Positions 56,068-64,000 of a stretch of 64,000 bases of DNA are shown one piece after another. The notes below the pieces were generated by a model. The model did no database searches. It was not told the origin of the DNA and saw only the letters and a program-made list of their open reading frames with translations. Source of the DNA: Alligator mississippiensis (taxonomy: Eukaryota; Chordata; Crocodylia; Alligatoridae); contig NC_081824.1 of the NCBI RefSeq assembly GCF_030867095.1, positions 145,543,433-145,607,432 of the forward strand. Reading direction: 5' to 3'. Numbering within the stretch: position 1 is the first letter of the stretch; every line of letters starts with the position of its first letter. A program made the position numbers and the translations under genes.

Positions 56068-57565
56068 AGAGTAAAACATGCAGCCTTTTTAGAAGTTTTT
56101 TATTAAGTTTTTTTAGCTTTTGTACCATAAATCTATCTTAAATAGATCTTGGATTGTTTTCTAGGAATAGGTAAATTTAAGTTAGGCCAAGTTAACATAA
56201 ATCAGGCTACAGGAAGTTGTGTAAAGAAGAGATGAGTCACAGGTGAGACAATGTTAGAAGTATAGGAAAGTTTAAGTCAGTTCTAGGAGACCTGGATATA
56301 GATTGGTGGTTTAAGGACAGGTAATAGTTCTAGTTTGAACATAGTATGCCAAAAGTCACATCCTTTTCAACCATAATTGAACCTTTTGTTTAGCTTTAGA
56401 TAGTGAGGAGGGGAATGAAAAGGGAGGCCTTGCCCTAAGATGATGTTCCTCTTGCTACCTTTGTGCTGAATCTCCCAGCTGTAGATGTATGGAGACCAGT
56501 GCTTTTTAGAACTTAATCTCTGAAACTTGAATGAGATTTTCCTAAGAAGCTAGGCTTAGATTTCAGAATTTAAGATTTTAGAATCTGGGGTTTTAAGATT
56601 TTTAAAATTTCTTTTAAATGAGTAAGTATTGGACTAGATAAATATATATCTAGATATGTTCTTGTTGCTGCATTATTCACACTGTAGTAGCCTTTTTTTG
56701 CTATCAGTGTTCATTGCTCTTTTAATACAATTCTTCCTTCATACTCCTTCCATTGAAAGATTTGACTGGGTTTGGACAGGGGCTACTCAGATTTATCTTG
56801 GATCCCAGATGACCTTCAAGGTCAACAAGCAGCATCACCGAAGCAAATGTTTTTCCAAATATGATCTGTACACTTGTTTTTCCACACCAAAAAAGCAGAT
56901 TAATCATATCAAATTCTATGTATACAACTGTAAACAATCATATTCTAGTTCTTGGTACCAGTAATTTAAAGCTGATCTGTGCTTTAGGTTTGATATTTCA
57001 TATGCTTAATGATGTATACAATGTTACTTCTGGATGACACATCCCCAGATGATAATGATATCTTAAGGCAATGCCATACAGTGGGCAAATATATACAGTA
57101 CACAAATTCAGGGCCCAAATCCCTTTAAAATCTAGTTATCATTTCTATGGTTTTAGGCACCTAAGACTTCTGGCCCATGTTACAATTATAGTGAGATTAA
57201 TGTGTTAATCGTACAATAAATAGTAACAGTCCTACATCTGCAGCTGATTTATGGTGCCATAAAGTGGCAAAACAGTCACAAAGTTGTTCTGCACAATATA
57301 GGGAACATCTTTATGGCTTGTTTGTATAGCGCTATAAATTGAACGTGTAGCATGGCTAGACTGAGGGCTGTTCCAGGGCTGAGGTTGACAATTAGCTGAT
57401 TGTTAGCACTGCCTCAGAGAAGCTGAGGTCTCAAACTGGACCTGGGGCTGTCTGGGGTCAGTGAGGACAGTCAGCTGACTCTTAGCCCTGGCCCTTGACA
57501 ACCTCAGGTCTGGAAGTGGCTTGGGGCTGAGGGCAGCCCTAGGTCTGGGACAGATCCAACTCTGC
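56068..57565. other. 3' UTR and downstream region of SULT copy 2
   Basis: AT-rich, with AATAAA at 57215-57220. A segment near 57175-57360 (ATGTTACAATTATAG..., TGTACAATAAA) resembles parts of 935-1160 and may be a diverged MITE. A 102-codon frame at 56656-56964 has no family signature. Confidence 0.4.
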
Positions 57566-58150
57566 AACATAAGCAGGTCCAAGGAGGTGATCCTCCCCCT
57601 CTATGCAACACTGGTCAGGCCACAGTTGGAGTCCTGTGTCCTGTTCTGGGCGCTGCACTTCAGAATGGATGTGGCCAGTATCAAGAGGATCCAAAGGAGG
57701 GCCACTTGCATGATCAGGGGGCAGCAGGGCAGACCCTATGAGGAGAGGCTCCGGGACCTGAACCTGTTCAGCCTTCACAAGAGAAGGCTGAGAGGGGGTC
57801 TGGTGGCTGTCTATAAACTTACCAGGGGGGACCAGCGGGGAATGGGGGAGACCTTGTTCCCCCAAGCACTACCAGGAGTAACTAGGAACAACGGCCATAA
57901 GTTGACTGAGAGTAGGTTCAGGCTAGACATCAGGAAGCACTACTTCACAGTCAGGGCGGCTAGGATCTGGAACCAACTTCCAAGGGAAGTGGTGCTTGCC
58001 CCTACCCTGGGGGTCTTCAAAAGGAGGCTAGATAATCACCTTGCCAGGGTCATTTGACCCCAGCATTCTTTCCTGCCATGGCAGGGGGTCGGACTTGATG
58101 ATCTGCTCAGGTTCCTTCTAACCCTACCAACTATGAACTATGAACTATGA
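57566..58150 (+). mobile_element. CR1 LINE 3' end with open ORF2 tail
   Basis: Encodes the conserved C-terminus of CR1 ORF2 without a stop: EVILPLYATLVRPQLESCVL, RIQRRATCMIRGQQGRPYEE, LRGGLVAVYKLTRGD, FRLDIRKHYFTVRAARIWNQ and LPREVV. The 3' UTR ends with repeated ACTATGA units. A different subfamily from 61831 (tail ACTATGA, not TCTATGAAA). Confidence 0.88.
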
Positions 58151-58184
58151 TCTGCAGGATCAAGCTAGGAGGGACTCTGCAGTG

Positions 58185-58303
58185 GTGCAATTTGGATCAG
58201 AAGAATTTTATGCCCCAGCCTAAACATCACCATGCCAGGCATGCATTGTAGGTGGCACAATGTTTGGGCTGGGGCATAAAATTCTCCCGATCCTAATTGC
58301 ACC
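58185..58303. repeat. Foldback: 44-bp inverted arms, 32-bp loop
   Basis: Left arm GGTGCAATTTGGATCAGAAG...CTAAACAT (58185-58228) pairs with the right arm ATGTTTGGGCTGGGGC...TTGCACC (58260-58303) with few mismatches. The loop side has a further short CACC/GGTG pairing. Confidence 0.85.
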
Positions 58304-58869
58304 ATTCTTTTAACATCTGCCAGGGGCCTAGATCACAAAACATGACTAAATAGGCTATGGATCCTTAGTGAATGGAAGTGCCTTCCTGCAGCTCTGAGTC
58401 AAGTAACTAAGGCCTAAAAAATTCTGGGATTTCAAAGACCCTTCTCTCCAGCATTTCCCTCTGGCTAGCTCTGTGCAGCTCCTTGCTTATCATGCTGGTC
58501 ATTTTAGATTGCTGTTCTGGGGGACCTAGCTTTCTTCATGCACTGTGCACTGAGCACAGACACTTAACTCAGGAATTTGGGGTGTGCACAGGGGCCAGGA
58601 ATCTAAAAGTTAGACATTCAACACTGAAAGTCCATCTACAGTACCTTCATGCCAATCCTAGGAGTGCTTGCAGCACACCCACCCAACCACTCCTGTTCAG
58701 CTGTCTTAGAATGTTGGTCAGGGAAAAACCAACATGCGGTTTGAGACTTAGGTTAAGCACCAAACTGTTGTATGGCCAGTCAAAATTGGACAATTGGGTT
58801 CCACCTGGATCAATCAACAGTTACATTTATGACTGGGACAGGTATGAGCGTAGATTATCTATCAGACCC

Positions 58870-59981
58870 TGATAATTTGCCAGTTTAATCCTTTAACAAA
58901 ATAACCACTTCCATTCACCAATAGGGAAGTGATATTTATTAACAGGGGCAAAAATCAAGCAATAATGGCAACAATGCAATCAACAACATCAATAACCAAT
59001 AAGGATAAGCTATTGGCCTCCCAGGCCCTCCAGCCCTTAGGCTGTCTCAAGGAGGGAGGCACGATGCCTTTTAGCTCCCCTTCTGAAGAGGAAGCCTGAG
59101 GTCTGACACAGACACTTCATAATCACACTCACACACTCCTTCAGCTGGCCTCCAGGTCTCAGAAGTAGACACTCTGTCTTTACAAGCTCTCTCAGAATCA
59201 AAAGCAAACACCGTGTGCTCTGGATTCTCTCAAGGAGAAGACAGCCAGAACACTCCACTCAACAGCAGCAGCTGAAGACCCAGACCCCTGGTCTGCTCTT
59301 CTGAACCACTCCTGGACCTGTCAGAACAAAAGAACTGGACAGGAAAGGTCCTGTCTCTGAGCTCTGGTCAACAACTGACCATGACAATGAACACCCTATT
59401 ACTTCCTCATTCACGGGTGCAAATACAGTGCTGAAGATGCCACCGCTGCTGCCTCCCTTCACATCCCCGGCGCTCACTCTCCGCCTGCCTCCTGGCTCTG
59501 CCCCCCCATGAATATTTGAATCCACAAACCTGGAGTTTGTGAATAGCAAGGGTTTCCTGTATGTGATCAACAGCAGCAACTGCAAATGCTAAACTGAAGA
59601 CCCTGACTTTTGGTTAGCAACCCCTTTTAAAGGGATAAATCACCCCGTCCGAGGTGACCAATCTTCACATAAGCATGCCTGTCAATCACTCATCTTGTTA
59701 CAAACTTTCATGCAGTCCACTTGTTCACCAATCAAAATCTCAGTCACCTCAGAAGTGGCACAATCACTTAACTGTAAATCATACCAAACATGCCCGCCAC
59801 TTCTGCTATCTTAACCATGCATGCTTGGTAATGGATCCTAAGTCCATTACCGCACAGAAGTGAACAGTTTACACTTTACTAGAACCTTTTTAACAGGATG
59901 CAACTGCACATGCTTCATTCTACACAATGTTCATAACCACACTACACAGGACAACTGATGTATCAGAACTCTGCCCTAACA
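58870..59981 (-). mobile_element. Possible LTR, minus orientation
   Basis: On the minus strand the block starts TGTTAGGGCAGAG, has a TTTAAAAGGGGTTG segment mid-way and a TTAATAAATATC polyadenylation-like site near 58935, and could end near 58870. The flanks (gaccc, agagg) give no duplication, so the ends and class are tentative. Confidence 0.3.
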
Positions 59982-60193
59982 AGAGAGGCCCTAGTGCATT
60001 CCCTAGCTCCACTCCTAGGCCTTCTGTCTCAGGGTGTTTATGGAACATAGAGCTACTTTAAGGTGGTTCCAATGACCTTATTTCCTGTTTTGGCATCTGC
60101 TGAGCAGAGTTGAGTGGGTAGAGAGTACTTCTTGGTGGTGTTCCTTGACTAGGCACAAAAGAGGAGGAGAAAACCTAGGCAGAATATTGCAAA

Positions 60194-60223
60194 TGTGTGT
60201 GTGTGTGTGTGGGGGGGGGGGGG
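60194..60223. repeat. (GT)n(G)n microsatellite
   Basis: (TG)9 or so followed by a run of about 14 G. Confidence 0.9.
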
Positions 60224-60855
60224 GTTATAATTGATAAATTTGGTCATACAAGATTGTTCTCAGATTCTAGTCAATTTATATTTTGAGAGAGACGTTAGGA
60301 ATGACAGGTTTGATTTGCTATTGCCCATAGCCTCTGTAATCACTTGGGCAAAGGTCTGCAAAGCTCTGCATTCTGAGTTAGAAGCATTTTACGTTCACTT
60401 TGCCTTTATGCACACAGCACACAGCAACAGAGAATGAGGCCTGAAAATGTGATGGATGGGTAGGAAATTTGAAGTTTTCCTGTGGGCTGGCAGGGATGGC
60501 AGTGTTTGAATAGCCCCTTTGTCTAATGTATGCCCCTTTTAAAGGTAATGCTAAGCAACATGCCCTACACTATTTTCAAACACAGCTAAAAGATAATTTT
60601 TCACAAGTGTCCATACAAAACAGTATACTGCATTATATTACTTAAAAGCCCCTTGAGGCGCCAAAGATAAAAGTTTTATGAAAAGTATACAAGGTAAAAC
60701 CAACACAGAGGATAAGACCTGAGCTTTCCTTACAACCTAAGGAAAGCTGCAGCCCCAGTATGCCCTAGGTTTCCATTTATCTGAGTGTCTTTTGTTACAG
60801 TTATCACTGACAAAAATTCAGTTAGGGACTCATATCATTTTCCACATGCTTGTTC
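60224..60855. other. Intergenic, no feature recognised
   Basis: AT-rich DNA between the microsatellite and the candidate minus-strand exon. Confidence 0.4.
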
Positions 60856-61160
60856 TCAGGTGTTTGAACAGTAGTGATCTGTTCTGTGGCAGCCTTCCTT
60901 TCCTACCGGACAAAGAGTCCCTCTTTCATCAGGACGCACTGGTATATTCCCTTTACCAGAAGAAATGTTATTCTCTTGATATTTTTCCTCAACCACAGTT
61001 TGGGGGAAGGGAATGGGAGGAAAATCTTCACGTCTGAGCAGATGGTCAAAGATGATGGATGACTGCATTCCATTAGTTGTGGGGGGTGCATAATTCAACC
61101 TGTGTGGTATAGGTTTGTCCACATACACACTAACAGGTCCCCTTTGCTTGCATATGAATA
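60856..61160 (-). CDS. Candidate terminal exon of an unidentified gene
   Basis: On the minus strand an acceptor-like cttcaaccacatattcag (ending at 61161) opens a frame of about 101 codons ending in TGA at 60856. The sequence has ordinary protein composition, not low complexity: VYVDKPIPHRLNYAPPTTNG, FDHLLRREDFPPIPFPQ, then a Cys-rich end CPVGKEGCHRTDHYC. Pro-rich short motifs of this kind occur in small ciliary or sperm microtubule proteins, but I cannot name a family. No partner exon was found upstream (towards 64000). It could be a real last exon, a retrocopy remnant or chance. Confidence 0.35.
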
Positions 61161-61552
61161 CTGAATATGTGGTTGAAGACAGGTACATTCAGGTGAAGAA
61201 TGAGGTAGGAAATATTACCCCAGTAATAATTCCTTTGACATGTTTGCTTGCATTGGATATTGCAATACACATTCCACTTTCTGGTAAACTGTTTTCTTTA
61301 GTGTGCTTCCAAATACTTGTGAGATTTAAGGCATTGGAGTTCTTCTGTACTGTGTTGTTCTGAGGAAGTTTATCTGTATGGCTGTCAAAACACCACTTAT
61401 AGTACACCTCCATATTTTTGTACGGTAGAAAGAATGAAGCTCATGATGTATCATGCATTCTAAGGGGAAAAATTTTCCCAGCCACACAAAATCATAAACT
61501 GTATGGATTTAATCTGAATAGGGGTAGCCCAAAAAAGTTTATACAACTCTCT

Positions 61553-61689
61553 GGCTGTGTCTACACATGCGGCAGACTGCGTAGTACCATCGCCGCAAGG
61601 TTTTTTCCTGACACTATTACACGGTAGCAATGAGCTGTGGGTCAGTAGCTCGTTGCTACTTCACCATAGTGTCTTGTGTAGACAAACCC
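61553..61689. mobile_element. Short Harbinger-type MITE
   Basis: GGCTGTGTCTACACATGCGG and (reverse complement) GGGTTTGTCTACACAAG are inverted termini of a 137-bp element. Flanks tct and ttt. Confidence 0.65.
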
Positions 61690-61830
61690 TTTGTGTATCA
61701 CTGAGATGTGCTGCATGTAGGCTTTTCTTTACTGCAGAAAATAGAAAGGGTCAGGATGGATAGATAAATAAGCACAAAGGTGGATAGCTAATATTTCCCC
61801 TTCTTGAATGTATTGAGACGCTATATTATG

Positions 61831-63571
61831 GGGCAACTGACAACTGACGCCCAGGAAAAAGCCAACCTATTAAATAGGTACTTTGCGTCGGTCTTTCATC
61901 AGCCCCATGGGACGCCCGTGCCTGCTACAGGGCCGGGAAGTCCGGGTGAGGGTGATCCCCTGCCCTCCATTAATGCTGACTTTGTGAAGGAACATCTTGA
62001 GAAGCTGGATACCTTCAAGTCAGCCGGCCCTGACAATCTTCACCCCAGGGTACTCAAGGAGCTGGCGAGCATCATAGCCCAGCCTCTAGCGCGGATCTTT
62101 GAAAACTCTTGGCGCTCTGGTGTAGTGCCCGAAGACTGGAAGAAGGCCAACGTGGTGCCTATCTTCAAGAAAGGGAGGAAAGTGGATCCGGCTAACTATA
62201 GGCCCATCAGCCTGACTTCTATCCCGGGGAGGATCTTAGAAAAGTTTATTAAGGAGGCCATCCTTAATGGACTGGCCAACGCCAACATCTTAAGGGATAG
62301 CCAGCACGGGTTTGTTGTGGGTAGGTCTTGCTTGACCAATCTCATTTCCTTCTACGACCAGGTGACCTATCACCTGGACAAGGGAGATGAGATTGATGTC
62401 ATATATCTTGACTTCAAAAAAGCCTTCGATCTGGTGTCCCATGATCGTCTCTTGGAGAAACTGGCCAATTGTCGCCTTGGGTCCCCCACGATCCACTGGC
62501 TGGAAAATTGGCTCCGGGGTCGGACCCAGAGGGTAGTAATTGATGGAAGTCACTCATCGTGGTGTCCTGTGACCAGTGGGGTCCCCCAGGGCTCTGTCCT
62601 TGGACTCATACTGTTCAACATCTTCATTAACGATGTGGACACTGGAGTCAGAAGCGGACTGGCCAAGTTCGCCGATGACACCAAACTTTGGGGCAAAGCA
62701 TCCACGCCAGAAGACAGGAGGGTGATCCAGGCTGACCTGGACAGGCTCAGCAAGTGGGCGGATGAGAATCTGATGGTGTTCAAAGCCGATAAATGCAAGG
62801 TTCTCCACCTTGGGAAGAAAAACCCGCAGCATCCTTATAGGCTCGGCAGTGCTATGTTGGTTAGCACTATGGAAGAAAGAGACTTGGGGGTCATCATTGA
62901 CCACAAGATGAACATGAGCCTGCAATGCGATGCTGCGGCTAGTAAAGCGACCAAAATGCTGGCTTGCATCCATAGATGCTTCTCAAGCAAATCCCGGGAT
63001 GTCATTCTCTCCCTGTACTCGGCCTTAGTGAGGCCGCAGCTGGAGTACTGCGTCCAGTTTTGGGCTCCACAATTCAAAAAGGATGTGGAGAAGCTTGAGA
63101 GAGTCCAGAGAAGAGCCACGCGCATGATCAGGGGTAGGGAAGCAGACCCTACGATGACAGGCTGAGAGCCCTGGGGCTCTTTAGCCTGGAAAAGCGCAGG
63201 CTCAGGGGTGATCTGATGGCCACCTACAAGTTTATCAGGGGTGATCACCAGTATCTGGGGGAACGTTTGTTCACCAGAGCGCCCCAAGGGATGACGAGGA
63301 CGAATGGTCACAAACTACTACAAGATCTTTTCAGGCTGGACATAAGGAAGAATTTCTTTACTGTCCGAGCCCCCAAGGTCTGGAACAGCCTGCCGCCGGA
63401 GGTTGTTCAAGCGCCTTCATTGAACACCTTCAAGATGAAACTGGATGCTTATCTTGCTGGGATCCTATGACCTCAGCTGACGTCCTGCCCTTTGGGCGGG
63501 GGGCTGGACTCGATGATCTTCCGAGGTCCCTTCCAGCCCTAATGTCTATGAAATCTATGAAATCTATGAAA
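61831..63571 (+). mobile_element. CR1 LINE, young, nearly open RT and 3' end
   Basis: A 5'-truncated CR1. The frame open from 61804 to 63165 carries LTTDAQEKANLLNRYFASVF, IFKKGRKVDPANYRPISLTS, HGFVVGRSCLTNLISFYDQV, DVIYLDFKKAFDLVSHDRLL, TSGVPQGSVLGLILFNIFIN and the catalytic FADDTKLW (from residue 289, counting from 61804). One single-base frameshift near 63135, within the MIRG...RPYDDRL region, moves the C-terminus to the frame ending at 63470 (FRLDIRKNFFTVRAPKVWNS). The 3' UTR ends in (TCTATGAAA)3. This single lesion makes it the youngest CR1 in the window. Confidence 0.92.
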
Positions 63572-63822
63572 TTATTTCACATTTATGCATTTAAGTGCTA
63601 CTTATGCATCTGAAAGTAGCCACTTATGTTGATACTTAATGCAGATTTTGGAGTCTATTTCCATCTTTTCATCTATGCACTTATTTTTGTGCTTCTAAAA
63701 GGGTTTCACTATGGGCATGTATATATTCACTGACAGAATAGGATTACTCAGTTAAGTGTATAACTATCTGTAACGTTCCATTACCTACCACCACTGAGAA
63801 CAGTCTAGCTCCATCCTTGTTG
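63572..63822. other. Intergenic, no feature recognised
   Basis: Short AT-rich segment between CR1 and the last hAT-like element. Confidence 0.4.
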
Positions 63823-64000
63823 TAGGCCTGTGCAAAGCAGCAAGTATTCGATTTGCATTTGGATTCAGCTGATTTGGAGGGACAGTGATTCGATCTGGTG
63901 ATTCGAATCACTGTCCTGATTTGATTTGGCCAAATTGGATCCAAAGATTCAGCGCTGATTCAGAGATTTGGCCATAGATTAAACAGGCATCAGTCCTTGA
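63823..64000 (+). mobile_element. hAT-like element, same family as 49300-49929, cut by window end
   Basis: Begins TAGGCCTGTGCAAAGCAG, followed by the GATTCGAATC/GGACAGTGATTCG pattern matching the left half of 49300-49929. Confidence 0.75.

Noticed and set aside
58870-59981. Firm call of a solo LTR
   Set aside because: The flanks do not duplicate and the ends are not defined, so it is left as tentative.

Overview
The window is vertebrate nuclear DNA and looks reptilian, most likely crocodilian. It holds two split genes of one family in tandem on the + strand. The rest is mostly interspersed repeats typical of crocodilians and other reptiles: 5'-truncated CR1 LINEs, short Harbinger-type MITEs resembling the crocodilian 'Chompy' family, hAT-type DNA elements with 8-bp target duplications, two Harbinger transposase regions, and LTR-element fossils. 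I saw no rRNA, tRNA, CRISPR array or bacterial-type operon.

Host genes. A seven-exon SULT6B1-type cytosolic sulfotransferase (copy 1, 1997-14994, 312 aa) is followed about 22.6 kb downstream by a paralog (copy 2, 37574-56067, 316 aa). All splice sites are GT-AG, the phases agree, and exons 3-7 have identical lengths in the two copies (90, 127, 95, 157 and 131 nt). Both keep the PAPS-binding loop, catalytic His and Arg/Ser motif. Each departs from the consensus GxxGxxK near the C-terminus, at a different residue. A third, weaker candidate is a minus-strand exon at 60856-61160 of unknown family.

Layout. 1-1996: MITE end and the upstream region of copy 1. 1997-14994: copy 1, with MITEs, three hAT/CR1 insertions and nested elements in its introns. 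15-22 kb: CR1 pieces and two abutting hAT-type elements. 23.2-28.2 kb: decayed Harbinger region A (transposase on the minus strand, SANT/Myb-like gene on the plus strand). 29.9-34.5 kb: Harbinger region B, bounded by MITE-like inverted termini. Regions A and B share a small two-exon reading frame with its own polyadenylation signal, the most unusual item here. 35.6-41.9 kb: an inverted pair of related LTRs enclosing exons 1-2 of copy 2. 42.9-56.1 kb: the rest of copy 2, whose fifth intron holds a Ty3/Gypsy-type (Gmr1-like) fossil with SCAN-like capsid, tRNA-Gly primer site, long LTRs and a perfect 5-bp target duplication. 56-64 kb: CR1 copies (one nearly intact over the RT), a 44-bp-arm foldback, an LTR-like block and the orphan exon.

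How it fits together. Only the two sulfotransferases look like working genes; they would transfer sulfate from PAPS to small molecules in the cytosol. Most of the size difference between the copies' introns comes from later insertions, and nesting gives a relative order of events. All identifications were made by eye from motifs; no database search was run.
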